DNA from: Tolypeutes matacus
Taxonomy: Eukaryota; Chordata; Mammalia; Cingulata; Chlamyphoridae
NCBI GenBank assembly: GCA_026826555.1
Contig: JAKSZT010017954.1
Span: forward strand, 7,637,514-7,701,513
Direction: 5' to 3'
DNA length: 64,000 nt
Position numbers and translations under genes: made by a program
Shown here: positions 11,201 through 22,930 of the stretch, one piece after another
Position numbering within the stretch: position 1 is the first letter of the stretch
How the letters are laid out: each line of letters starts with the position of its first letter
The notes under the pieces: model-generated
What the model saw: the letters and a program-made list of their open reading frames with translations, nothing else
What the model was told of the DNA's origin: nothing
Database searches by the model: none

Positions 11201-12589
11201 AGTGCTGCTTCATTCTTGCAACACCAACCTCAGTGTTCAGCTTTAATGATGAACCAGATTTTCTCAACATATTGGAAGAGCCCACGATCTGATTCCTCCA
11301 AGCTTAGCTCATCACCTCTTAAAGGAGGAGTAAAGGAATTTAGAAAACTCACAGCAATTGCCTGGCTTGCAACTTAGAGCAAGCCCCAAAGATAAGAGAG
11401 AAAAAGCACATGAACACTGTTCAAAACATCACCTCCATTGCATGGGCTTTGCTTTCTCCGTTGAAGAGAGGGGGATTTCGGAAGGATATTTGCTCTCCAG
11501 GCTGGTCTTCAATTCCAGGTTTTAAATACAAGGGAGCAACGCAGTGAGGACCTCTGACTTTTGTCAGGCCTGCCCTCAAGTCTCCAGCTTGTTCTTTCCC
11601 TAATTAGTATGAGACTCCCACCATCTGCTCCTCTGCAGGCTCAGTCCCATTCCAGGTCCTGGGCTGAGACGTCTAACAAGGGGGCCTCAGAAGCCATCCT
11701 GGTCCCCCTCCTTCTGAGCCAAGAAGCAGTGCTCAGCCTTGAGCCTTAAGTCACCCAGGGCTTTCCTCTTCAGATCTGACCCCAGAACTCCTCTATCTTT
11801 GCCAGATCTCCTTCCTTTCACTTGCCCCATGCTACTCCCACAGGCCTTTGTTCTGATAATGAGGACTTTCCACGTCTAAATCTTACACTGCGCCTGTGTG
11901 CCCTAGGGCTTAGACTCTACCAGTTGCCATCCTGGGTCCTGGCTGCCTGGAAATTGTTGTTCTGCCTTCCCTGGAACCAGCATTTCTGAATTCTGCTTCT
12001 TTGCTAGTGTGGAGGAATCCCTTTCCCCCAGCTCACTCTGGATCTGTCGTGCCCAGATCAGCTGAGTTGTATTTGCTGGTCCCTGGAACTGTAAATCTCT
12101 TTCTCAGCCAGCCTCTACGCCTAGCACAGGCCTTTCCTTCCTTCGAATGTCCCCCTTGACCTTCCCAACCCCAGGCCATCATGTATCACCTTGAATTTGT
12201 TCCCAGCCCTCAAGGTGGTAAGGGGCTGTGGCCTGCGTGATTGTAACCCTTTATGGAACTAGTGCACCATGCCCTCCTCCACCAAACCCTATTGTATTCT
12301 CTTAACAGTAACAGCACAGGAAGAAAATGCCCTAAATCTTATCGTCATCTCTGGGAAACTGTAATATTTGCTTGAAGGAACTTGAACTTGCAGAGACTAC
12401 AAATCCTGAAGAATATGAGGAGGGAGGAGTGGAGGCTGACAGCCATGAAATGAGGACTCTGTAATTGGTCTCTACGCATTCAGGTGGGGAAGAAATAGGA
12501 ATGATTTTCTGCTCTGCTTCTAATCCAGATGTTGTCTTCCAGCCCAGTAGAGAAGAACAATGACAGTGGCCAGGGGATCAGACACTGTT
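8274..12589. other. unassigned non-coding stretch
   Basis: No gene, RNA gene or confident repeat is seen over about 4.3 kb. The longest open frame (10698-11246, 182 codons, plus) is proline/serine-rich with a shadow frame on the other strand and no recognisable domain, so I do not call it a gene. The part at 11560-12300 is C/T-rich and resembles old degenerate LINE sequence without clear landmarks. A short (TC)n run lies near 11089. Confidence 0.45.
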
Positions 12590-14640
12590 GCAATCGCACT
12601 GGAAAGATACTTTTTTATTAGGGAAATATTAATATTCATTGTAAAACTTTTAAAAATGCAAGGAAGCATTAGATAATCGCTCATAGTACACTACTCAGTA
12701 ATAACCACTGTTAATATTTCATGAGACACTTAGATATCTTAAATTATTTTTTAGTTTTATGAAAATTATATATGCACATGTTTAAAAAGTCAAATATATG
12801 TTCCAGAAAGCCCCACCTAGTCTTCAGAGGCACCACTCTCCTCTCTTGTAAATGAGCCTTTTTATTTTTTACCTCTGTATCTCTAAATAATGTATCTAGA
12901 TTCCTTCTTCTTGGTTTTTGAGATTTAGGCATTATTTCTTGACTTCCTACTATGGGAGACAAAGAATTGATTCTTTTACCCTCACTCACGCCCACCCCTG
13001 CCACATATGCACATATTTCTCATTCCTTCCCCATCCTCTATTATAGTCCTTTTGTAATTGTTTTAGATCCTTTAAAAATATTACTTTGTTATAACTATAG
13101 CCAATCCATACAATCCATATGTGTGTGTATATATATACTTTGATTATTTTCCTTTTCCTACACAACTTTTTGCTTTCTCTGAACTTAAACATTGTCTTTT
13201 TGTTGGCTTGTTTACTTTGTTTTCTATATACTTTTCACTAATTCAATGCTAGACCTTCTGCCTCTTGTCTGAACTCCCTCTCCATCCTTTCAGCTGCCTT
13301 AGGTATTCTATCTGGTTCATCTTTGTGAAGAAAACTCTCCCAGAGTGGTCTGGCCCCCTGGCATTGGGACCTGCTGCTCCACGTCAGCCCTCTTGGGATT
13401 CCTGCCGTCTTGCTCCTGTGCTGAGTCTTCTGTGTCCTGGATCTTCTTTCTCTTTTTTAGCTTCCTCCATTGTTTTAGTGATGCATCTACTCAAGGAAAA
13501 CCTTCAGTCCTTGCATGGCTAAAAATATCTGAATTCTATCCTCATCTTTGACCTCAATTCCCTCAAAATTTGAAGGCCATGTTCCGTTGTGTTCTATCTT
13601 CCATCACAGCTCTTGGAAAGTCCAAGTCATTCTGATTCCTGGTTCTTTGAGTGTGACTTATTTTTATCTCTGTAAAAATCTTTTTATCCCAGATAATCTG
13701 AAGTTTCACAATAATGTGCTTTGAGATAGATTAACATTTATCCATTGTGTAGAGCACTTACTAGAACTTACTATTGGAGATGCATGTTCGTTGTTGATTT
13801 CCTTCTTTTTATTGTGTGGTGTGTGGGACACTGTTCATTTTTGGAACTCCTTTTATTTGGGTGCTGAACCTCCTGGACTAGTTCTCTAATTTTCTTATCT
13901 TTACTGTCTTGCTTCTTATCTTTTGTCATTTGGTTGTATTTTGGGGGGGAGATTACCTTAATTTTATTTTCTAATAAAAACTGTTTTTGTGTTTTTAACT
14001 TTCAAAAGCTCTTTCTGGTTTTTTAGCTGCTCTTTTGTTATAGCACCTCATACTTGTTCTATGAATGCAATGTTTTCTCCAGGTTCTCTGAAGATACTAA
14101 TGCTATTTTTTGAGTCCCCCCCCCCGCCTACGTAGAATCTGTTGTCTCTAAGTTTTTTGCTTGTTTGTTTATTACTTTTTGTCTTTATGTTCCATGAGGC
14201 CAGTGATACTTGATTGTTTACTTATGTTTCAGAAGGAAGCACTAAATAGCTGATTGGATGTTTTGAGCGTGTAGGGAGGGGACTTGTCAATTATGGGCTT
14301 CACAGTATCTAGCTGCCAGTTCCTTGGGAATCCCAATGTCCGTATCTTTAGGTTTTCTTTCTTAGAGCAGGATCCTCTGGTCTCCTGCCTCTGCAACCTG
14401 AGAGCTTTGTGGAGGAGAGGGCTGCCTTCAGGAGTATGTGAGTGTTGGCTCCATCCCCCTCTTTTACAGATAGTGCCCTTCTCCTTATATCTACTCAGTG
14501 CTTTCCAGGCCAGATGTCCTTATTTTACCCTTCTCAAAGAACAGTCTATCTTCCACCGTGGTGGGAACGAAGGCTGAAACCCAGATGGTAAAGGTGTCAT
14601 AAAAAAGATCTTTCTTTAAAAGGTTTTCAAGCAATACTAC
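12590..14640. other. probable ancient LINE-derived sequence, unclassified
   Basis: The segment 13540-14120 has the phrases 'aaaagctctttctggttttttagctgctc' (in pieces) and 'cttgttctatgaatgcaat', which resemble an old interspersed repeat class common to placental mammals, possibly L1-related. No frame is preserved. The AT-rich part at 12600-12900 also has the texture of a worn LINE. Confidence 0.35.
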
Positions 14641-16340
14641 CTTTTTTTTTTGAGTTTTTTTTTTATTTTTTTAAACATACTTAGATTACCTAAATGTTAC
14701 ACACAAAAATATAGGGGTTCCCATATGCCCCACTCCTCACACCTCCCACACCCTCCCACATAAACTATATCCTTCATTAGTGTGGCACATTCATTGCAAT
14801 TGATAAATGCATCCTGGAGCGTTGCCACTGAGGATGGACCATCATTCACATTGTAGTTTACACTGTCTCCCACACAGTTCTGCATGTTATGGGACAATAT
14901 AAAATGGCCTATATCTGTCATTGCAGTGTCATTCAGGATGATTCCTAAGTCCCAAAAAAGCCCCCGTATTACAACTGTTTTTTCCTCTCCCTGCCCCCAG
15001 ATCCTCCAGTGGCCACTGCCTCCACATCAATGTAATTTCTTTCATTGTTAGAACCACAATATGTGTATAGTAGAATACCAGTAAGTCCGCTCTAGTCCAT
15101 AGTTCATTCCCCAATCCTGAGGATTTTGGGATGGTGATGTCTACACCACCTCTAATTGAGAGGGGACTTCGATCCCATATACCCAATGGATGGGACTCTC
15201 TTGCTTGCAGTTGTAGGCTCTCTCATTTCCTTGGTATGGTAGTTGTCAATCCTTATCTCCTTGTTAATTGTCCTGGGTGAGTCCAATGAACTGGAGAATA
15301 GGTGTTGCATCTCTGCTGAGGCTCAGGGCCCAGCTAGCACATGGACAGCTCAAAGAGTCAAGTCTCTTGGACGTACACCTACAAATTCTAGCACCAAGTA
15401 TAGGTTTAAATAGAACGGGCAGATGAGCCATGTGTAGGGAAGCCATAATTGAGTCCAACTCTGTCACTCTCAGGAGCACAAATTCCAAAGTAGGGCCCAC
15501 TGGCAAGGCACCAAACTCCAGAGCTATCTGCCCTGACCATAGGACCTAGGTATCTCCAGAGTCCTCAGGAGCTTCTCTGTTTGCAGTAGTAACCACTTTG
15601 GCAGTCTATGAGATCCTGCTGAGATGTGCATAAGCGTTGCCTCTGGGATGACCTCCCAACTCACTTTGAAGTCTCTTAGCCATATAAATTCCTTTGTCTT
15701 TACCTTTTCCCCCTTTTATTTGAGGTCTTTTTCCAGTTGCTTTGCTAGTTGGTGCTTGGTAGTAATCCCTCAGTGCCAGGGAGGCTCATCCCTGGGAGTC
15801 ATGTCCCATGCTGGGGGGAAGGTAATGTATTTATATGCTGAGTTTGGCTTAGAGAGAGGCCACATTTGAGCAACAAGAAGGCTCTCAGGAGGCAACTCTT
15901 AGGCACCCTACAACACTAGGCTAAGTTTCAATTTCAAGAGCAAAGGCTAATAAACATAGTCATCAATATCAAGGGCCCATCAATGGATCATCCTCCTTCA
16001 CCAGTCATTGGCCCTGCACTTGGGGACTGTTGCTGCTCCATTAGAGAATGTGGCAGAGCTCTCCAGGATGGGAATTCAATATTCTCTCGGTTATTGTGTG
16101 AGTCTCCACCCACTGTGACAATGTCCTGCAATACTTTTTTATCCTCCCTTTCACCTATCCCCCTGAAGTATCTGTTTCATCAACACGAGCCATTTCTGAG
16201 CTATGAGGGCTTCTATGGCTGGGCTACTTGTTGGCTTTTCTTGCTATCAGATTAATATTCAGTATTCTCAGTTCTCGAAAGTCAGTTATATCAGTCATAG
16301 CTCTGGTTTTTAGATTCCGAATTTTGTTGCAGTTTGTCTT
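14641..16340 (-). mobile_element. L1 3' UTR insertion, xenarthran type
   Basis: Starting at a poly(T) stretch (14641-14677), the sequence continues with 'gggttcccatatgccccac', typical of the 3' end of xenarthran L1 elements read in reverse. A long non-coding tract follows to about 16340. The poly(T) marks the 3' tail of a minus-strand element. The fragment at 21796-22236 belongs to the same broad L1 class but looks like a different subfamily. The right boundary is uncertain and no flanking duplication was identified. Confidence 0.6.
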
Positions 16341-17620
16341 TCTCTCATTGCTTTGAATTTCTGCAAACAAGCAAACATACAAAAAACCCAGCAACAAAAA
16401 CCTTTACTGCAATTTTAGTGGAGTTTTGGGAGGAGGTGGAAGTGAATGGATGTTATCAATCTACCATATTTGCTTAGAAGTCCAATCCATCTATCTATCA
16501 TCTGTCATCTTCTCATATCATGTATGAGTCCCATGTATGGGTATGAGCTCATACCACAGATACTCTTTGTTACCAGCTCTTTTCAGTTAATAAAGTTTTG
16601 AGAACATCACCCATATCAATAAATATAGATCAATGTGATAATTATTAATGCTTGTTTTCATGGAATGAACATATTATTAGTTATTTAATAGTCTCTTATT
16701 GTTGAACATTTGTGTTGCTTCTAATATTTACCTATTACAGGCAATGTATGTACATGATGAATATCAGTCACTTCTAGTTCTTCTTTTGTGATACTGTTTA
16801 TCTTCTTTCTCCATTCTTCTTTTGGGATGTTTCTTTCCTTACTGTTTTGAGATAGCTTTTATATATTAAGAATTTGTTTGTATGTAGGAAAACTGTCACA
16901 TTACACATTAAAAAAATAACTGGAATTCCACTTTCAATTTGATAGACTAGCTTACTGCTATAGTAATATTCCCATCTTAACAACAATGAAAACGGGATTA
17001 ATCGTTTCTCTTTAAATCTGTTAAAGGCATAAAGGCCTCAGAGAACTGCTGAGGCAGGAAGGACTTAGGACCAAATCCTAGAGAAAAGGGAAGCTCACTG
17101 ACATGTTCTTGCATGTGTTTATCTTCTCAGTGATTTGTTGACTCTTGGCAGGGGGCGGTGAGACACAGAGGAAGTGAACAAAGGGCAGCTCCTAAGAGGT
17201 AGAGAAACCAGCAGAACTTTGAGGCTGTGGAGATACCCATTGGATAATGGGACTGTCAAAACAACCAATATTCGAGGGGGCAGGATCCCATGAGAAAGAA
17301 GGTTGAGAAAAGTGACCCCAACACTTAGCATTGGTTTTCCCCTTAAGGCATTTCCCAGTTGAACTGTAACAGGCCAAGAGGTCAAGAAACCAAGCATAAA
17401 ACAAATAAAAAGCAGAGCAGAGTTTTGGGCAGCCTCGTGATGCTGGAGAAACAAAAATTGGATTTCAGGTCCTGCCAAGGATCTCCAGGTGTCAGAAGGA
17501 CTTTAGAAGGAATGGATAGTTGACTAAGTCTTATGAAGACTGAAGACCAAACTCAGGTTGGTTGAGTGTCTCATTAGACTACGGTGATCAACTCAAGCCA
17601 GAGTACAGGGCAAATTCTTC
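16341..17620. other. unassigned stretch between two L1 relics
   Basis: No gene seen. The segment 17120-17480 ('ctggagaaacaaaaattgg' near its end) may be a worn upstream part of the plus-strand L1 that follows, but I cannot show it. Confidence 0.4.
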
Positions 17621-17624
17621 CTAG

Positions 17625-19070
17625 AGGATCATGATTTAAAATAATCCTAGCTAATACAAAAAGGGCAAGAAAAAAATTATGAAAGGTATAGGGATTAGAA
17701 AAGAAGAAATAAAATGGTAAATATTTATGGATCACATACTTGTGTATATAGAAAATCCAATAATACACAAAGACTTAAAATTAATAAATAAATTTAACAA
17801 GGTCACTGGATATAACAATTAGTATTATATCTGTATATCAGCAAAAAATAATTAGTAAATGAAATTTAAAAACTGACACTACTTACAATAGCATAAAAAG
17901 TCCAGAAATAGATCTAACAAAGAATATACAGAACCCGTACCCACACCACAAAATATTTTTGAAAGAAATTAAAAATATGTGCCTGTTCGTGGATTAGAAG
18001 ACTCAATAGTGTAAAGATGGCATGTCTTTCTCAAGTCATCTATAGATTTAATGTAGTCCCAATCAGAATCTCAGGTACGCACACATTTGTGGGTATGTGT
18101 GTGTGTGTGTGTTGTGGAATTGCTGAACTGGTTATTAAGTAATAGAACACAAAGTGTCAAGAATAGCTAAAACAATCAGGGAAAATAGGAATAAACCTGG
18201 AGAATTTCCATTACCAAATTTCAAAATTTAATATAAAGGGAGATTAGTGAAGAAAGGGTGGCATTGCCATGATAGACAAGTCGACCAATGGAATAGAATA
18301 TGGAGTTCAGAAAAAGACCCACACAAATATGATCAACTTGATTTGCGACAAAATTTACTGCAGTCTGAAAAAGAACGGCTTTTTCGATAAATGGTGCCAG
18401 TTCATTTGGATATATATATATATGTAAAAATCATGAACCCCCTACCTCATAGCAAACAAACAAGTCAATTCCAAAGGGATAATAGACCTAAATGTAAAAA
18501 TAAAATAATAAAGCTTCCAGAATAATACACAGGTGAATATCTTGGTGATATTCAGATAGTGCTTTTGTGTCCCACTAAGAAATCTTTGCCTAACTATAGA
18601 GCATAAGATGGCAAAATTGACCTATGTTAAAATTAAGAACTTCTTTTCATCAGAAGACACCATTAATAAAGTGAAAAGACAAGCCATGGAATAAGAGAAG
18701 ATATTTGTAATAACTATGTCTGACAAAAGGCTCATCCAGAATCTATGAAAGCTATTGACAAATCAATAAAGAAAAGACAACCTAAGAGGAAGAAAAATGC
18801 TCAACAAACTTGAACAGGCCCTTCCTGTAGAGGTTATTCTGATTAGCAGTAAATATATGAAAAGTTGCTCAACTTCATTAATCATCAGAAAAATGCAAAT
18901 TAAAACCACAAAGAGATCTTCCCCCAAAATGGCTACAAAATAAAAATAAAAACAAAAAATCCTCAACATTTCCTAGTGCTGGCAAGCTGTTGAGAGTACA
19001 AATTGATACAAGCACTGTGGAAACTTGTTGGCAATATTTACTAAAGCTGAATATACCAATATCCAGAATT
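17625..19070 (+). mobile_element. L1 ORF2 relic, 5' part of a split element
   Basis: The sequence follows the 3' half of L1 ORF2 in nucleotide order. Landmarks are 'aaaagaagaaataaaatgg', 'gtatatagaaaatccaata', 'gtagtcccaatcagaatc', 'ccaatggaatagaatatgg', 'ataaatggtgccagttcatttgg' and 'gcaaattaaaaccacaaag'. Frameshifts and stops break every frame, so it is a pseudogene of an L1 reverse-transcriptase protein. The element stops at a nested insertion and resumes at 20163. Confidence 0.8.
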
Positions 19071-19074
19071 TCCA

Positions 19075-19565
19075 CTTCATGTGTCAACTTGGCTAGGTTA
19101 TGGTGTCCAGTTGTTTGGTTAAGCAGCCACTGGACTGATTGTTACTGTGAGGGTATTGCATAGATGGATTTAAATCATTAGTTAGTTGCTTGCAGCTATG
19201 GCTGATTATATCTACAAATCAACGAAGGAGATTGCGGTAGCAGTGAGAGGAGCCTCCTCATCCAATCAGTTGGAGGCCTTAAAGTGAGAGCTGAGGATTA
19301 CAGCGGTCAGGAAGAATTTCCATCTCTACTCCAGCCAGCCAGCTTCTCCTGGGAAATTCAGTATCACTTTTATTGGAGTCTCCAACTTGGAGCTTCTCCT
19401 GGTTATTCAACTTCACCTTCATTTCCAACTTGCGGCCTTCCCTGTGGAATTCGAATTTTTCCTATCCGCAAGATCATTGAGCCAATTCCTACAAAAAATC
19501 TCTTAATATACACGCAAAGGATTCTGTTTCTCTGGAGAACCCCAGTAAAATACCCAAACAAAAGT
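19075..19565 (+). mobile_element. LTR-like element nested in an L1
   Basis: It begins 'gtgtcaacttggctaggtta' and ends '...tttctctggagaaccccagtaa', matching a widespread placental interspersed repeat with these termini. The internal phrase 'catccaatcagttggaggcctt' is also typical. The class (ERV LTR or other) should be confirmed. It interrupts the plus-strand L1 ORF2 relic after 'aatttccactt'. Confidence 0.6.
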
Positions 19566-19574
19566 GCATGTGTG

Positions 19575-20162
19575 TTGTAGCAGTTTGATATTATTTTTGA
19601 ATTCCAAAAAAGATTTTGATTGTGTTTGTAAACTGGTCTGTTCCTCTGGGTGTGATACCCTTTGATTGTATTAGATTCAGCTGAGATGCCTTTGATTAAA
19701 TTAAGATTAGGGCCACTCAGTTTGTGTCCCCACCCTCTTGGTGGGCTGTATAAACGGACACTCAATCAAGGAGACAGAAGCAGATATGTGAGAAAAGAGA
19801 AAGGGAGCTCCATAGACACAGAAGAGGATCCTGTGGCCCCAGGAAGAGAGATGAGCCATTCTCCGGATAGTTTACAGCTGAAGAGACCAGAGCCCTATGC
19901 CAGTTTACAGCTGAGATTGGAAGAAGCTGGGCCCACAGAGCCTTAAGAGGAAAGAGGAAGGCTGAACCCTCGCAAATATCACCTGCCATCTTGTGTCAAC
20001 ACTTGGCAAATGACTTTGGGTGAGAAAATACCTCTTCTGGTACCTTGAGTTGTACTCTTTAGGGCCTTGTAACTGTAAGCCTTTACCTCAAATAGATACC
20101 TTTGATAAAAACCAACAGATTTCTGGTACTTTGCATCAGCACCCCTTTGGCGGACTAATATG
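19575..20162 (+). mobile_element. LTR-like element, xenarthran, copy 1
   Basis: Beginning 'tgtagcagtttgatatta', it contains a TATA-like 'ctgtataaacgg' near 19747 and ends '...cagcacccctttggcggacta'. It is the same family as 27238-27836. Both have 'ttgtaaact', 'ctctgggtgtg', 'ttcagctgag', 'gccatctt', 'ggaactgtaagc/gtaactgtaagc' and 'ttgcatcagca' in the same order. A short 'atgtgt' repeat at both edges could be the target duplication. It is a solo element without viral genes. Confidence 0.65.
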
Positions 20163-20680
20163 TGTATGTATACCAAAAGACACGTACAAGAGTATTTATT
20201 CATGGAATTGTAATTCATAATAGCCCCATATTGCAAAGAACCCAACTGCCCCTCAACAGTAGACTGGATTAAAAAAATTATGGCATACTCCTAAAATGAA
20301 ATGCACTACATCATTAAGAATGAGCAAACTAGAGCGACATGTAGCACCATTCATGAGTCTCAGAATCTGTGGCACATAATGTTGAATCAAAGAAGCCAGA
20401 TGCGAAAGTGCATACTGTTTGATTCTATTTCTATAAATTTCATGCACAAGCAAAACTCATCTGTGGTGTTAGAAGTCAGGATGCTGGTTACCCTTGGAAG
20501 GTGATGACTTGGAAAGGGTGCAAGGTGGGTTTCTGGGGGACTGGTCATGCTCTGTTTCTTGACTTAGGTGATGGTTAAACGAGTGTGTTCAGTTTATAAA
20601 AATTTACCCTGCTGAACACTTGTGATTTTCTGCGTATTTGTTCTACTTCAATAAAAGTTTTCTTTAAAAGTAATAACTGG
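20163..20680 (+). mobile_element. L1 3' end, distal part of the split element
   Basis: It continues the L1 at 17625-19070 after the two nested insertions: 'atttattcatggaattgtaattcataatagcc' (in pieces), 'gtttgattctatttctata', and a terminal 'ttctacttcaataaaagttt' holding an AATAAA signal near 20651. The order and orientation fit a single original L1 insertion. Confidence 0.75.
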
Positions 20681-21257
20681 TCACACATCTGAACTCTTTT
20701 TTGTGTTCTAATAATTTTCTGTTGATTTTTTGGTTTCTTTTCCCCAGGTAAATGACCATGTTATGTACAAATAATCATAAGTTTGCCTCTTTTTTTTTCC
20801 TATCATTATATTTAACTTTCTTTGGCCTTAGCTGCAATTTTCAGAGCAATATTGAATATTAATGGTGACAGCAGAACTTTATCACATTCCTACTCTAATG
20901 AAATGTCTTGAATGTTTCACCATTAAGACTATTAATGGCTGATTGTTTTAGATAGACATTTATCAGATTAGGGAAGTTTTCTTTCTAATTTACTATGAGT
21001 TTTTCTTGAAAACTCATAGTGAACATTTTTGCATGCCTTTTTGCCATCCATAAGGTGATTATCTATTTTTTCACTTATATATTAATATTTTGAATTCTAT
21101 TAACAGATTTTCTAAAATAGGGCCATATTTGTCTTCCTGGAATAAACTCTTCTTGCTTCTGGCTTATTAGTTGCTAGTATTTCATTTAAAATTTTCAACC
21201 CTCAATTGATTACCAAAATTTGTCTGTAGTTTTCTCTTTTGTGCATATGTGCTGTAT

Positions 21258-21545
21258 TTTTCATAACAGCTTTATTGAGATGTGGTTCATATATCCTACA
21301 TTTTACCCCTTTAATGATTTTTAGTATATTGACAGTGTTGTGAAACCATAACCACAATCAATTTTGGTCCATTTTTTTATCATCCCCAAAAGAAATTTTT
21401 TTCCCATTTCCTCTCACCTCCCCTCACCCCACAACTTCCTGGCAACCACTAATCTACTTTCTGTCTCTAAAGATTTGCCTATTCGGGGCATTTCATATAA
21501 ATTGTCTTCTGTGACCTGCTTCTTTCACTTAGCATAATGTTTTCA
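21258..21545 (-). mobile_element. L1 3' UTR fragment nested in L1 ORF2 relic
   Basis: The run 'acagctttattgagatgtgg', 'gtgaaaccataaccacaatc', 'ggcaaccactaatctacttt' and 'ctcttcactt'-like 'ttcacttagcataatgtttt' is the conserved 3' region of old L1s in reverse. Antisense ORF2 continues on either side, so this is a separate insertion. Confidence 0.7.
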
Positions 21546-21786
21546 ATCTATGTGTGTTATCTTTGCTGCTTTTATAATCAGTAGTGTGCCATTGTGGAGA
21601 AAATTGAGGACTTTTTAAATTTCCTTTTATGTTCTGGACAGTTGGGATTGCATAGAATGTTTTTATTCCTCAAGAAATTGAGTGAATTTACCTGTAATAA
21701 AGTTTCTAGTAATTTTTTGGATGGTAATTCTTGACAACTTTTCCAAGAATTCCAGTGATTAGTCTATACCAGTTTTTTACTCTGTC

Positions 21787-22250
21787 TTAGAAAGCTTTTT
21801 TTTTTTTTTTTTTAATATGCTTTTATTAGAGAGGTTGCGAACTTACCAAACAATCATGCACATGTGTAGAATTCCCATACAGCACCCCTCCACCAACACA
21901 CTACATTATTGTGGAACGTTTTTACAGATAATGAGATAATATCATCTGACTGTTATCACTACTATGGCCATACCATACATTTGGTATATTTTTTCCATAC
22001 CCCCCTAATATTAACACAGTACATCTTTGACATTGATGCAAGCATATTACAGTATTGCTGTTAGCTATAGTCCATAAATTACGTTAATTGCATTTTCCCC
22101 ATGCTTCTCCACATTCCCACCACCCTGCAACAGTGATATACATTTGTTCTAGTTCATAGAAGACATTCTTGTATTTTTGTACCTATTAACCACAATTCTC
22201 ATCCACCTCTGGGTTCACTATGTTATTCAGTCCTTATTAGAAAGTTTTTT
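21787..22250 (-). mobile_element. young L1 3' UTR insertion with target-site duplication
   Basis: A poly(T) start (21796-21813) is followed by 'attcccatacagcacccctcc', typical of the 3' UTR of xenarthran L1s in reverse. The element spans 21796-22236. The flanks carry a near-perfect direct repeat (ttagaaag then C or T then TTTTT) at 21787-21800 and 22237-22250 with one mismatch. It is strongly 5' truncated and non-coding. Confidence 0.75.
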
Positions 22251-22930
22251 TGATTGATAATTCTTCCATTCATTTATCATAAAAAATTTTTCTAAGCTCC
22301 TTTATATTTGTAGTCAAAACCCTATTCTCAGTCCTAATGGAGTGTAGATGTGTGTTTTTTTCTCTGCTTTTAAAATTGATTTAATTTTCAAATTTATTTA
22401 GCTGGCCTTTTCAAAGAACTGACTCCTTATGTATCAATTCCCCTCCTTCTCTGTATTTGGTTTCTGTAATTAGTTTGGTATCTTCTTCTTTTTTCTCCTT
22501 GTTTCCTTGCTCTTGTTCTACCATTTTGACATAAAATCTCAGTTCATTTATTTTCCTTTTGTCTTGCTTAATAGGAAAAGCACTTAAAGCTATGTATTTT
22601 CCTCTGAGTACAGATCTTGCCACAGCTCATAAGTTTTTATATATACTGTTAGAGTTGTCCTTTTCTAAATAGTGCATAATTTCCATTTTTATTTCCTCTT
22701 TGACCTAAGAGTTATTTAGAAGTATTTTTTAAATTACCAACTGGTTAGATTTAAAAATGCAAACCTTTATTTTCAATTTCTTGCTTTAACTGAATTGTCT
22801 TGGGCTTTTAAATTTTTTTAGTGTTAAGATTTTGTCCGGGACTTAATATATGATTAATTTTTATAATATTTATTAGAAAAGATGTTGTGTTACCCATCAG
22901 GTGGGGAGTTGGTGTGCATTTTAAAAATTA

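Larger units (their letters stand above)
20685..22930 (-). mobile_element. L1 ORF2 relic (old L1M), interrupted twice
   Basis: On the plus strand this reads as antisense ORF2: 'atttatcagattagggaagtt', 'agggccatatttgtcttcctgg', then 'ttgagtgaatttacctg' near 21680 and 'gttttctc'-type phrases further right. It is broken by an L1 3' fragment at about 21258-21545 and by a younger one at 21796-22236. It carries many stops. A perfect 12-bp inverted repeat lies at 20992-21003/21009-21020. Confidence 0.7.

Noticed and set aside
10698..11246. 182-codon plus-strand frame as a gene
   Set aside because: It is Pro/Ser-rich with open shadow frames on the opposite strand, and no motif or promoter or splice context supports it.
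14120..16135. 'gcaatact' near 14631 and 16126 as a target duplication of the L1 at 14641
   Set aside because: The eight-base match is short, and the L1-like sequence appears to continue beyond the right copy, so chance is more likely.
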